DNA of 64,000 bases. It comes from Malaya genurostris (Eukaryota; Arthropoda; Insecta; Diptera; Culicidae). A program made the position numbers and the translations under genes. The stretch spans positions 150,010,641 through 150,074,640 of the forward strand of contig NC_080570.1 of the NCBI RefSeq assembly GCF_030247185.1, read 5' to 3'. Below are positions 23,910-34,489 of the stretch, piece by piece. The notes under the pieces were generated by a model that saw only the letters and a list, made by a program, of their open reading frames with translations, was not told where the DNA came from and searched no databases. The first letter of the stretch is position 1; every line of letters starts with the position of its first letter.

Positions 23910-25170
23910 AAGATTGTCCCAGAAAGTATAAACACAACCAAAAACCGCTGCCATTTCGCAATGGTTCAGAATCTGTCAATTTTTATGACTGCTTCTTGTT
24001 TTTTACACTCTTCTCTAACCACTTGTGCAGTTGTTAATTCGTTTTCATTAGTTTGTTTCGAAATGCGTGGACTTTCAGCAGAACAACGTCGAACAATTGT
24101 GTACAAATGGTGCACAGAACGCGGACTGTCACTGAGAAAGATAGGAGTAAGTGAAAAAGCCGTGCGAAATGCAATCAGGAAGTTCGGTGAGGATAACACC
24201 TTTGAGGATAAACCGAAAACGGGTCGAAAAAAAGGTCCTGCTAACCCTCAGTTGGATAAACGTATACTGAAGGCGTTCGAGCAAAAGAAGGAGATTTCAG
24301 TTCGGGATGTGGCCAAAAAAGTGGGCACTTAGAAGTCAAATGTTCTTAGTTCTAAAGATCGATTGAATCTTCGAACCTATAAGAAACAGAAACAACCAAA
24401 ACGTAGTCCGAAACAAGAAGCATCGATCAGGCCGAGGGTTCGAAAGCTGTACAATACGATGCTTGCTGGAAATTTGAACTGCATAATCATGGACGACGAA
24501 ACCTACGTGAAACTCGATTACAAATCCTTGCCGGGACTACAATATTATACGGTGCGAGAAGGGCAAGTGTTAAACCAGTCCGAGACATCGATTGAAGTCG
24601 AAAAATTTGGTAAGAAAGCTATGGTCTGGCAAGCAATTTGTAGCTGCGGTAAGATTTCGAAACCCTTCATCACCACTGCTTCAATGAACAGCGAAATATA
24701 CATCAGGGAATGTTTACAAAAACGACTTCTACCCATGATTCGAAGCCACAAGGATCCTGTTGTCTTTTGGCCAGATCTTGTTTCTTGCCACTACTCGAAA
24801 TCAACGGTAGAATGGTATACTACCAAAAATGTCACTTTCGTCCCAAAAGACATGAATCCACCAAATTGCCAACAACTTCGACCAATTGAGGAATTTTGGG
24901 CATTAACGAAGGCACATCTTAGGAAACATGTCTCGGCAGCCGAAACCATTCAACAGTTCGAAAAAGATTGGAAAAAAGTGTCAAAACTTGTCGCCAAGAA
25001 GTCAATGAGGAACGTTCCCAAGAAGGTGCGGCTAAGTAGCAAATGTTGAGAATAATATTCTATTGTTGTAGTCTAATATTATCAGTATATCGAATAAAAT
25101 TTGTATATCTAACACTTGTGAATTATTTACAGCGAAATCAAAGTGCGTCCACACTTTCTGGGACAGTCTT
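23910..25170 (+). mobile_element. DD37E mariner-type transposon, copy C, full length
   Basis: Ends AAGATTGTCCCAGAAAGTAT (23910) and the reverse complement of AAGACTGTCCCAGAAAGTGT (to 25170), inverted repeats of about 28 bp. TA follows the right end (25171-25172); the left flank is AA, a decayed TA. The length of 1,261 bp is typical for the group. It sits in the AT-rich satellite, interrupting a unit. This is the best-preserved coding transposon in the window. Confidence 0.95.
24063..25049 (+). pseudogene. DD37E transposase, copy C, one nonsense codon
   Basis: A transposase that would bind its terminal repeats and catalyse cut-and-paste transposition into TA. It starts at the ATG at 24063 (MRGLSAEQRR), matching copy A; the open frame begins earlier at 23961 in leader sequence. 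The frame is continuous to 25049 (about 328 codons, normal for mariner relatives) except for TAG at 24330-24332, where copy A has TCG. A four-codon deletion (AKME in copy A) removes part of the first helix-turn-helix loop. Catalytic residues are all present: Asp in MDDETYVK (24495-24497), Asp in FWPDLVSCH (24774-24776) and Glu in LRPIEEFW (24888-24890). The last two are separated by 37 residues, hence DD37E. It is probably inactive but only a few changes from its source, so active relatives may exist in this genome. Confidence 0.93.
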
Positions 25171-25172
25171 TA

Positions 25173-25682
25173 TTATCAAAACCACTCCTTTAAATAATAT
25201 TTCGTCGAAAGTTATTTAGCCCGTTTCGTCCATTTCATTGAAAGATGTTTCCCTCGAATCTATTTCATTAGCGTTAGGTATCCAACGACTAGGAGTAGAC
25301 TTAATAGTAGTGTGGCTTTCTCAGTCCAAAATATTAACCAGACGATGTATTTGTTACATTGCCCGACGTTTCGGCCGTTTTAGAAGAACTTTTTCAAGGA
25401 AAATTCAACGAAACGAGTAACTTTCAATAAAAACAGCCAAAGCGTCGATCAAAATTGAAAGATCAAACAGGCAAAATTAAAATCATAATTTTTGTGAAAC
25501 TAAAATTTTTCTTCAGAGACAAAAAAAAGTCTCAAAACCACCATTTTTACTAAACTAAAAACATTTCTTCTGAGCAAACAATTACAAAAGTACCTGTTTT
25601 GCTGAACTGAAAATTTTATTCTGCGATAAACTAAAAATGACCATTTTTGCTAATAATAATTGCTAAAAATTCTTAAAAAAGG
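25173..25682. other. Unassigned AT-rich DNA
   Basis: Carries 'gcccgacgtttcggccgttt' near 25355, a motif seen in diverse insect repeats. After it comes a run of 'ctaaaa' and 'tctgcgataaactaaaaatg' phrases. No gene. Confidence 0.5.
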
Positions 25683-25925
25683 CCGATTTGGTGTTATCTC
25701 AAAAAAGAAATTTTTTTTTTAGACTTCGACTTTGGAACGTTAAACATTTTGATCGAAATTTTTCTCTTGATGCCGAAAGTACTCAAAATGCATGAAACGT
25801 CGAGATCTGGTACTATCTCGACAAAAATACATTAAATAAAATGTTAATAGATTTTTTTTTGAATAACACTAGATTTCGACGTTCCGTGCATTTCTACTAA
25901 GACGAAATCAGGAAACCACGTAACT
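25683..25925. repeat. Fragment of a 'GAGGTCTC' element interior (satellite-like)
   Basis: Left half 'gatgccgaaagtactcaaaa', 'tgcatgaaacgtcgagatct'. Right half 'ataacactagatttcgacgt', 'gcatttctactaagacgaaa', 'caggaaaccacgtaac'. The same two halves in the same order occur inside 38757-39257 and 44216-44549, so this is a piece of that element without its ends. Confidence 0.7.
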
Positions 25926-25959
25926 TTAAAAATTGACACAAAAAACCGAATAGAAAGTT

Positions 25960-26139
25960 TTATGAAACAAACCGCATAGAAAGAGACTTGAGTGCAACAG
26001 AAAGCGTAATTTTGCTTTTCACGCAGCAGCCCACCTAGGTTCGATTCCCAACCCCGCATATAGGATCGAAAAGTGTTTATGCCCTGAAAAGACGAATCAA
26101 CAACCTTATGGTGAACAGTTTTTATTTCGATAAAACGAT
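25960..26139 (+). repeat. Possible tRNA-derived SINE remnant
   Basis: 'cacgcagcagcccacctagg' followed by the B-box-like 'ggttcgattcccaaccccgc'. No convincing A box and no cloverleaf, so not a tRNA gene. A similar core occurs on the opposite strand at 26860-27000. Confidence 0.45.
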
Positions 26140-26370
26140 GAGTTTTCCACGAAAATTTTTGCACAATCTCTAGGAATCTCTGACTGTCAGTACTTAACAA
26201 TTGCCCAATGATGTGTTAAACTCTTTTCTTCTTTTTTGACAGAGTACCGCTGAATATTATTCCCTCTTTCTCTCTCTCTTTCTTTCTCTATTGTAGTGGC
26301 AGCAAGCCAAATCTACAAAAAGTATACAGTACTCTTTTTTGCTTTGATGAACCATACAATGCCATGTTTT
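26140..26370 (+). repeat. Arm of a dispersed inverted repeat (partner 34130-34370)
   Basis: Shares 'cagtacttaacaattgccca', 'aactcttttcttcttttttg', 'agtaccgctga' and 'ttgtagtggcagcaagccaa' with the reverse complement of 34130-34370, with modest divergence. It lies at the edge of the satellite domain. Confidence 0.8.
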
Positions 26371-26449
26371 CAAGTTATCTCCTATGTATAGTAGAACATT
26401 GAAAGTTTTTTGATTTCAGAACTTTCAGGTGACCACAGCTTCCCCCTTC

Positions 26450-26640
26450 CCCTTTACGGTGAATTTTCAAGATCTATTAGTTACAACCTTTAACCGCCGG
26501 GCGGCACCAATTATCCGTACACGATTTAGTTCAAAGTTCGCATAGGGACATTTTCGAGATGCTTAGTCTTTTGAGCACTATTTTTTTACGCAATCAGAGA
26601 TGATCCTAAAATATTGGCATCCTAATGCACTCACATAGTT
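26450..26640 (+). repeat. Satellite-associated module
   Basis: 'gaattttcaagatctattag', 'gggcggcaccaattatccgt', 'gatttagttcaaagttcgca', 'cagagatgatcctaaaatat'. Related copies lie at 33956-34120 (same phrases, same strand), at 28990-29140 (reduced), near 22980-23060 and near 55560-55640. Confidence 0.7.
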
Positions 26641-26859
26641 GACATTTTGCGTACTAGACGAAGTGAGATCTCCGAAGCAAGACTGAAAATTGAACCACTC
26701 ACCGGCCGTACAGAGCTTGAGCATGTAGGGTGAGTTGTTCAATCGGGTTGCCTTCTGAATTGTGTTTCATCGCATCGCGAAGAGTTCGTTCGGTAAAACG
26801 ATTTATTTGGATTGAAGAATGTTTCGAAGTCGAGATTTTTTTTATGTGGGGTTTTAATC

Positions 26860-27000
26860 TTATTCGCTTTTTCGGGCCAGCAAAATTTTTGGCAGGGTTG
26901 GAAATCGAACCTTGGCGGACTGCGTGAACCCATCACGCTTTACCCGTTTCCTAACGGGTTCGAGTTCTGTCATAATGAAATTTTTTCGCAAGTTTTCACT
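26860..27000 (-). repeat. Possible tRNA-derived SINE remnant, minus strand
   Basis: On the minus strand 'gggttcacgcagtccgccaa' is followed by 'ggttcgatttccaaccctgc', parallel to the core at 26020-26060. Ends are not defined. Confidence 0.4.
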
Positions 27001-28839
27001 TTCGCTCTTTTCAATCATCAGTCATATACCAGTCTGGGTTTCGTGGGATACTGATGAAAAGCAGCCACCGGTCAGAAAAAAATGTAGTGCTAATAAGACG
27101 AAATCCGCAGCCAACGAGGCACTAATTGAATCAACACACCGTTTAGCTTCGTTTTTTTTGTTTTTTGCACGTCGCAGCCTGAAAGCCACCTTTCGAGAAA
27201 TGAACCCCAGGCAGCCAGGCAGGGAAAAGACAGCTCCAAACAAACAACAACAACAACGACGGACTCGATCCACTCAAAGCTAGATATAACTTAATTAACT
27301 TACATCATAATTTCCGTGCACCGCGCTTCAGACACACACACACAGAGACCCCATCTTGGAGGAGGCTGTTGGACCGACACAACTCGAACATCCCCCGTTC
27401 GACACTAGCCTGGAAGAGTGAATTTTTTTTCTCATCCCGACAACAGCAGCAAAGCATTATGATGGCCAATGGCGTGCAATCACTGGACCACTTTCTTCCC
27501 ATTACTGTGTCTCCCACGGCAGTACCGATCGATATCGGACAGTTTGACCTTTTCCCCTCCTCTTCCTACCGCCTACCCATCCTTTGTTCGATTGTATTCA
27601 TCGACCCACGTTCGTACAGTTCAAAGATAGTACGCTTTCATAGAAAAGAAACATGGCCTGGCTTTCATTCGCTCCCATCCCCTTCTCGATCCTGAATCCG
27701 TATCGGTCAAAAAGTTCAGCTTACAGCTCTTCCCGGCACTCCCGGGGACTGATCTCGCTCTTTTAACACGGGAAGCAGCACTCAAGATACTCAATCTAAA
27801 AATTAATTCCTTGCTCGGCCTCGGCATTCGTTTGCTGGCTTTTCTCCTGCCTGCCTGCCAGGTGCCGTTTTTCGCTGCCCGGTCAGTCGAGCAGTGGGGA
27901 AAGTTTCCGGGTGATGGTGCCGGAAATTGCTTCGGTCCGTCCGGATGTCCACCCCAACGGCGGAACGGCGAAACGGAGCAGCACGTGTAATTGAAGTAAC
28001 CTTTGGAATAATTGTGTTCTGTCAGTTTTTTTTTTCTCGGCAAATGATTTTATTAGACAGATTCCGTGGAATTGCCGACAGCGGATATTTGCAGAACTCA
28101 TCAATCGTTCTCCGTTTTATTGGGGGGACCAGGTTTCGTAGGCTGAATCCAGGGGTAAGACGAACTGCGCGTTTCATCACTGGGGGTCTCAGGTGGAAAA
28201 TCTTTTCACCTTGTCGATTTAGGTGCAGTCGAAAAATAATTCCCCATTCAGCCCGTTCCCGTCGTCGTCGTCGTCGTCGTCCTTCAATAGCCTGGGTGTA
28301 TTCTGTTTTTTTTTTGTGTCACTATTGGAAAATGCGGAACCGACGGAGGCCTGGCGAACCGTGCCCCGTGAATGTGTGCTGCAACAGAAGATAATTGAAA
28401 TTTACAGCTTCCTGTGTCATTTGGCTGCCTCGAGTCGATTGAGACTGCACGGACGGTGTACGTGAAATTCATGTATATCAATATATAGGTAGTTCAGCAC
28501 CGTTCGAGCACGGCACGGAACCTTACATTACTCATCGATATCGCAGGACGGCAGGACGCGGCGCAGGAATGACGACAAATTGGGAAACCGTTTCACAGAT
28601 TTCCACCAGTCACTTTGGCTGTGCTGTACATAATTGATTCCGAAGTGTTCGGAACGTTTACGGGTTGGTGTTGTCGGACGGGGGTTTTTTGAATTATTGA
28701 TCCCGAGGTGAGCAGAGGTTACTGTTTTGAACATCCGCAGCAAGCAGCAGATGCACAATGAGGTATGCACGGAGATATTATTTGATTCCTGGTCCATAGA
28801 TCTATTTGTATTTGAATTTTTCCATACAGAAGAGTACTG
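27001..28839. other. Complex island between the two satellite arms, no supported gene
   Basis: GC-richer DNA with (ACA)n near 27243-27258, a CACACA run near 27332 and (CGT)n near 28261-28280. Long overlapping frames on both strands (27621-28043 minus, 27927-28394 plus) reflect high GC. None shows a domain or consistent codon pattern. It could be host regulatory or untranslated sequence. Confidence 0.5.
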
Positions 28840-29139
28840 GGCAATTCAAATAGAGGTGGTCTAAGAAACTTCCAGTATGTCGAAGGATTTTATAATCGAA
28901 AAATAATCGCCGATATGGCAAGCGATTTGTAGCTTCGGACAAAAAAACTAAAAATTTCGTTCAAAATTAACATATAAACTCAAAGCTACATACATTGGAG
29001 TGCCAACATTTTAAGGTCATCACTAATTTCGCTAAGCGATAGTGCTCAAAAGTTTAAGCAGTTCAAAAGAAGTCCTTACGCAAAATTTGAGCTAAATCGA
29101 ATATAAGTAAAAGGGTGTCAAATTTTGAACATTTTCTAT
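28840..29139 (-). repeat. Satellite-associated module, reverse orientation
   Basis: 'ccgatatggcaagcgatttg' and 'tagcttcggacaaaa' mirror the 23078-23405 duplication. 'aaggtcatcactaatttcgc' and 'tgagctaaatcgaatataag' match the 26450 module. Confidence 0.65.
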
Positions 29140-31355
29140 CATGAAAAATCTCCAAATGATGAGGGATGGGGGAACATGAAATCTTCGAAATTGAATTTTT
29201 TGTTGATATCAAAAGTATTATAATTGCAGGAAACATCGGGTTTTAGTGTTATTTCGAAAACCATTTTTTTTTCAATCAATTTTCTGGGACAGAAAAGTTT
29301 TGAGATTTAAGAAATTAAAAAAAAAGTATGCCGAATATCTTAGAATTGCAGAAAACGTGGACGCCTGGTGTAATAAAAACAAAACAATTTTTTTTGAAAA
29401 ATCTTGATTTTGTAACATAAAAAAATTCAGATTTCCAAAATCGAATTTTTTTTTTGATGCCAAAAGTCTGGGAATTGTTTAAAACGTCGAGATTTAGTGT
29501 CATCTCGAAAAAAAAACAATATTTTGGAAATTTTACCTTTTTGGTACCTAGAAAAAATTTGAGATTTCCAAAAACGTCAAAAAAAAAATGCCAGATGTCT
29601 TAGAATTGTTTGAAATGTCGATATTTAGTGTCTGCTCGAAAAAAAATAGTTTTGAAAAAATCGACTCTCTGGGGTGAAAGATTCTGATATTTCCGAAATC
29701 GGTAATTTTTTCATGCCAAATGTCTTAGAATTTCATTAAACGGGGTGATCTGGTGTTGCCTCGAAAAAAATTGTTCATTTTTTAAATCTCGACCTTGGAA
29801 CTTTCCAGATTTCCAAAATCGAAAAATATTGTCTTTTGATGCCAAAAGTCTTAGAATCGCATGAATCGTCAAGATTTAGTGTCATCTCGAATAAATTTGC
29901 TTATTTTGTAATCGAATTTCTTGTACAGAAAAGTTTTGAGAATTCCGAAATCGAAAATTTTTTTTTATGCCAAATGTCATTTGAATTGCATGCAATGCCA
30001 AAAGTTGTAGAATTGCATGCAATGTCATAAATGGGCTTTCTGGGACAAAAGTTTTGAGATTTCCGAAACCTGGTGTTATCTGAAAAAAAATATGTTTTTT
30101 GGAAAATCTTGACTGGAACTATGAGAATTCTAAAATATAAACATTAGCTTTTGATGCCAAAAGTCTTAGAATTGCATGAAACGTCAAAATTTAGTGTCAT
30201 CTTGACAAAAACAATTACGAAAAAAATTGTCTTTCTGGGACAGAAAAATTTCTAGATTTCTAAATCTGAATTTTTTTTCATGCCAAATGTTTTGGAATTG
30301 CTTGAAACGTAAAGATCTGGTATCCCGAAAAATTTATTTTCAAGAAATCTCGCCTTGGAACTTAAAATTTATTTTGAGATTTCCAAAATCGAAAAAAAAA
30401 TTTTGATGCCAAAATTTTTGAAGCCGAAAAAAATTGTTTTGATGGCAGAATTGCATGAAACCTCAAGGTTTAGTGTTATCTTGAAAAAAAAAAATTTCAA
30501 AAAAATCTACATCTAGGGATAAAATTTTCTTGAGTTATCCGAAATCAAAAATTTTTTTCTACGACAAATGTTTTACAATTGCATGAAACGTGGAGATTTG
30601 GTGTAACTAGGAAAAAAAATTTTTTCCGATATCTCGATTTTTTTTTGGGATATCTCGATTTTTTGGAATTTTCAAAATCGAAAAAAAATTATTTGATGCC
30701 AGATGTCTTGATTTGAAACGTCAAAATTTAGCGTCATCTCGAAACTTTTTTTTTCAAATCTCCACTTTGGAATTTTATTTTGAGATTTGATTTTTTTCAT
30801 GCCAAAGGTCTTAAAATTGCATGGAACGTCAAGATTTAGTATAATTTGGAAAAAAATTTTAAAAAATTCATTGATTTCCGAAATCGAATTTTTTTATGGT
30901 AAATGTCTTGTGTTATCCCGAAATTTTTTTTTTAATTTCGGCTGGAACTTACAAAATTGATATCGAAAATCGAAGAAGTTTGGTTTTGATGCCAAAAGTC
31001 TCAGAATTGTGTGAAGCTCAAGATTTAGTGACATCTCTGAAAACATTATTTTTGATAAAATCGACTTTCTGAGGCCTAGAAAAAATATGAGATTTCTAAA
31101 ATCGAAAAAAAAATGTTGATACCAAATGTCTTAGAATTGGTTGAAACGTCAAGATTTAGCGTCATCGCGAAAAAAATTATTTTTTTTGAAAAACCTAAAA
31201 AAAAATTTTGATATTCTAAAAATAGAAAAAAATGGAAATCAGATGCCAGATGCCAGATGTCCAACTCGAAAAAAAAATTGTTTCGAAAATCGATTTCTGG
31301 GACGTAGAAAAAAATTTAGAATTGCATGAAACGTCAAGATTTAGCGTCATCTGGA
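29140..31355 (-). repeat. AT-rich satellite, reverse orientation
   Basis: Repeated 'gatgccaaaagtcttagaat', 'tgcatgaaacgtcaagattt', 'agtgtcatctcgaaa', with A/T runs between. This is the reverse complement of the 22190-23909 units. About twenty diverged units. Frames called here are by-products of the repeat. Confidence 0.9.
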
Positions 31356-31594
31356 AAAAGAATTCAATGCAATTCTAAGACATTCGACAACAACAAAACA
31401 TTTCGATTTCGGAGTCTCAGAGTCGAGATTTAAAAAAAATCAATTTCAGATAGACGATTTTTTCGAAAAAAAAAATCGAGTTGACACTAAATCTCGACGT
31501 TTCAAATAATTCTAAGACTTTTGGCATCAACATTTTTTTTTTGATTTTAGAAATCTCAAGTCAATCGAGTTTTTGGCATAAAAAAAATCGATTT
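31356..31594 (+). repeat. AT-rich satellite, forward segment
   Basis: Orientation flips: 'aatgcaattctaagacattc', 'tttcggagtctcagagtcga', then 'gacactaaatctcgacgttt'. The flip at about 31350 forms a local inverted repeat with the preceding reverse units. Confidence 0.8.
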
Positions 31595-31830
31595 CGGAAA
31601 GGGTGCAGCCGGGTTTGCCTAAAAGAACTGCCCCCAAACAGAAATAAAATTGGTATAAGATGTATGAAAGGGTTTGTATTGGAGATGATATTCCCAAAAT
31701 TTCAACCCTTTAACTGCTATATTTGTGGAGTTAGGGTGGTAATTTTTCAAAAACCTCTTTAGCAAAAACATTTTAAAAAATCAGGAATATTTCAGGAATT
31801 ATGGGAAACGTTTTTAATTTTTTCAGAAAT
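31595..31830. mobile_element. Solo end of the long-inverted-repeat family
   Basis: Starts GGAAAGGGTGCAGCCGGGTT, then 'aactgcccccaaacagaaat', 'ggtataa', 'aaccctttaactgctatatt', 'ggagttagggtggt', 'aaatcaggaatatttcagga'. It follows the arm of 32736-33955 (right end, inverted) step by step. No partner end nearby in the correct orientation, so a truncated copy. Confidence 0.8.
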
Positions 31831-31839
31831 CTGGAGTTA

Positions 31840-32490
31840 TCTTGAAAATTTTTGGTTTCGGATAATCTTGATTCTGGAACTTAAAAAAAGAGATTTCCAA
31901 CATCGAAAACATTTGCTTTTGATGCCAAAAGTCTTAGAATTGAAAACAACTTTTTTCAAATTTCCAGAATTGAAAAAAAAAATTGGATTCCACAATTCTT
32001 CACATTGCATGAAACGTCAAGACTTTGAGTCATTTTTTGTTAAAAAAAATCGACTTCCTGGAACAAAAAAAAAATTTGAAATTTCCGAAATCAAAAAAAT
32101 TTTCCTATGAAAAATATCTTAAAATTGCATGAAACGTGGAGATTTGGTGTTATCTCGAAAAAATTTGTTCTTTGAACAAAATCAACTCTGGAACTTACCT
32201 TTTTGTGATTTCCAAAATCGAAATATTTTTTTTTTGTTGATGTCAAAAGTCTTAGAACTGCTTGAAACGTCAAGATTTATTGTAAAGATTTATTTTTCTA
32301 AAGCCAACTTTTTGGAATCTGAAAAAATTTTGTAATTTTCGATATCTAAAAGAAAATTTGATGCCAGTTCGAAAATAAATCGATTGTTTTGGATAGAAAA
32401 AATTTTGAGATTTCCGAAATCGAATATTTGTTTTATGTCAAATGTCTTAGAATTGTATGAAACGTGGAGATCTGTTGTTATCTCGAAAAA
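31840..32490 (-). repeat. AT-rich satellite, reverse segment
   Basis: Units with 'gatgccaaaagtcttagaat' and 'gcatgaaacgtcaagacttt', as at 29140-31355. Confidence 0.82.
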
Positions 32491-32735
32491 ATTTCATGTA
32501 ATTTGAAAACATTTGATTACAACAAAAAATTTCTATTCCTGAAATTTCGGAGTCCCACAGTCGAGATTTTTCAAAAAATAATTCTATTTCAGAAAGTCGA
32601 TGTTTTCAAAAAAAATATCCAGTTGAAATCTCAAGTCAATCGATGTTTTCAAAACATTTTTTTTTTCGAGATGACACTAAATCTCTGCGTTTCATGCAAT
32701 TCTAAGTTTTTGGCATCGAAAAAAATCGATTTCGG
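32491..32735 (+). repeat. AT-rich satellite, forward segment
   Basis: 'ggagtcccacagtcgagatt', 'gagatgacactaaatctctg', 'cgtttcatgcaattctaagt'. It abuts the left end of the element at 32736 at 'gatttcggaaagg', just as the solo end at 31595 does ('gatttcggaaaggg'). The two junctions are therefore shared. Confidence 0.8.
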
Positions 32736-33955
32736 AAAGGAGTGTAGCCGGGTTTGCATATAAAAACTGCCCCCAAACAGAAATTCGAATTATTCGAAAA
32801 CCATGCGTCTCCATAAAATTATCAGCCGATGGAGATGCATGGTATTTATTTCTAAAATCATATACCACATATGCTTGGAACTAAATACCATGCGTTTCCA
32901 TCTACAACTTGAGTTAAGGGCTTCAGTGTTGACGTAATTAATACTGATAAAAGATTTTCATTCCTTTTGTTATTTACACACGCTCGCATGCCGAGCTCGA
33001 TTTACCAAGCATCAATGAACATGTGAGCCAGCGAACGGTTGTAATTCATAAGAAACGACCAGTGAGGGAAACATGAATCAGAACTAATGAATTGACAAGT
33101 ATTTAATTTTTAATTTACTGAACTAATAATTTTTCTAAAATTTATTGTATTCAAATCAATGTAAGAACACAGTAGTTAGCTTTAATCACTAATTTTTGCT
33201 ATATTTAGTGAAGCTCTAAGAAGTATTAAAATATAGTTATCATTCACCAGACACTATGACCATGTGCGAAGTCAATAAGAATCTAAAACCAAGCGAAATC
33301 CAAAAAACTCTTCAGATATTACTTTTAGGGCAAACTGTTCGTCGACGTTCTGTGTCACATGGTATGAACAGCTAAGTTGCCTGAAATTGTTCAAAAAAAA
33401 TTTTTTAACGCATGGTATTTAGTTGTTAGGGCATGTGATATAAGATTTTAAAACTAAATACCACGCGTCTCCATCGGATGATGACAATTTGATGGAGACG
33501 CATGGCTTTCCGAATAATTTATTTTTTCAAAATCTGATATTATACCCGTCCACATTCTTTAAAAATCTGAAAAAATACAGCGTAATGTACTCAAAAATGT
33601 TTTTTTTTTTCTATGTGAAATCTAGAGTGGTACCAAAATTATAAGCGCGAATAAAAAAAATTCGAAACTTATGAACATTTTTTTTCACATAAAATACATT
33701 TTGAAAAACTCTGAAAAAATCAGAAAGTTTTCCCATAATTCCTGAAACATTCCTGATTTTTTTCAATTTTTTTGCTAAAGAAATGTTTGAAAAATTTAAA
33801 TAATATGAAAATCAGAAGAACCACCCTAACTCCATAAATATGGCAGTTAAAGGGTTAACTTTTTGGGAAAGTCATCTTCAATACAAACCCTTTATACCAA
33901 TTTCATTTCTGTTTGGGGACAGCTTTTATATGCAAACCCGGCTACACCCTTTCAT
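32736..33955. mobile_element. Long-inverted-repeat (foldback) element, 1.2 kb copy
   Basis: Left end 'gaaaggagtgtagccgggtt', 'tgcatataaaaactgccccc', 'aaacagaaat'. The right end is its reverse complement with a few changes. The right arm is fuller: it carries 'aaccctttaactgccatatt' with 'ggagttagggtggtt', 'aaaaaatcaggaatgtttca' and 'gaatgtggacggg' (minus strand). Both sides have paired mini-hairpins, 'ccatgcgtctccat' against 'atggagacgcatgg'. The left arm lacks about 400 bp present in the right. This arm order is the same as in 55788-59120. No transposase recognised. Confidence 0.85.
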
Positions 33956-34120
33956 GGTGATTTTTAAAGATTGAAACTTTGATGACAAGGCAGCACCCCT
34001 TATCCATGTCCGATTTAGCTCAAATTTTGCTTAGAGACTGTTTTAGAGGTGTTTAAACTTTTGGGCACTACCGCTTAAAGAAAATAAGAGATGACCCTGA
34101 AATATTGGGGTACCCTACTA
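33956..34120 (+). repeat. Satellite-associated module
   Basis: 'ggtgatttttaaagattgaa', 'ggcagcaccccttatccatg', 'gatttagctcaaattttgct', 'agagatgaccctgaaatatt', paralleling 26450-26640. Confidence 0.72.
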
Positions 34121-34129
34121 TAATTAGAA

Positions 34130-34480
34130 GAAATCTCGAAAACATAGCATTGTATGATGCATTCTGATTTTGCAACAGAGGAGCACTGCAAACTTTTGGA
34201 TAGATTTGGCTAGCTGCCGCTACAATAGAGGGAGAAAAAGTGAAAAAAAAAATCAGCGGTACTTTGTCAAAAAGAAATAAAAGAGTTTAACGCATCATTT
34301 GGCAATTGTTAAGTACTGCCGTACAGAGCTTCCTGAAGATTATGCAAAGTTTTACGAGAAAAACTCATAGAACCTACTTTCAAGTCACCGGAAAATCCCA
34401 GAAATAGGGAATGTTTCGAAATTTAAAAATAGCTTTCAAGTTCGACACTGAAAGTAGCCTTCCGGATGTTACATCAGCAC
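34130..34480 (-). repeat. Arm of a dispersed inverted repeat (partner 26140-26370)
   Basis: 'ggctagctgccgctacaata', 'aatcagcggtactttgtcaa', 'gtttaacgcatcatttggca' are the reverse complement of 26140-26370 phrases. Beyond about 34370 no further similarity is seen. Confidence 0.8.
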
Positions 34481-34489
34481 GGCCCCTCC

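Noticed and set aside
26020..26070. tRNA gene suggested by 'ggttcgattcccaacccc'
   Set aside because: A B box alone; no A box at the right distance, no acceptor stem pairing and no anticodon arm seen. Better explained as a tRNA-derived SINE remnant.
27621..28394. Overlapping long frames of 140-155 codons on opposite strands in the 27-28.8 kb island
   Set aside because: Both strands are open because the DNA is GC-richer. Neither has a domain, and poly-Arg/poly-Ser stretches come from a CGT microsatellite.
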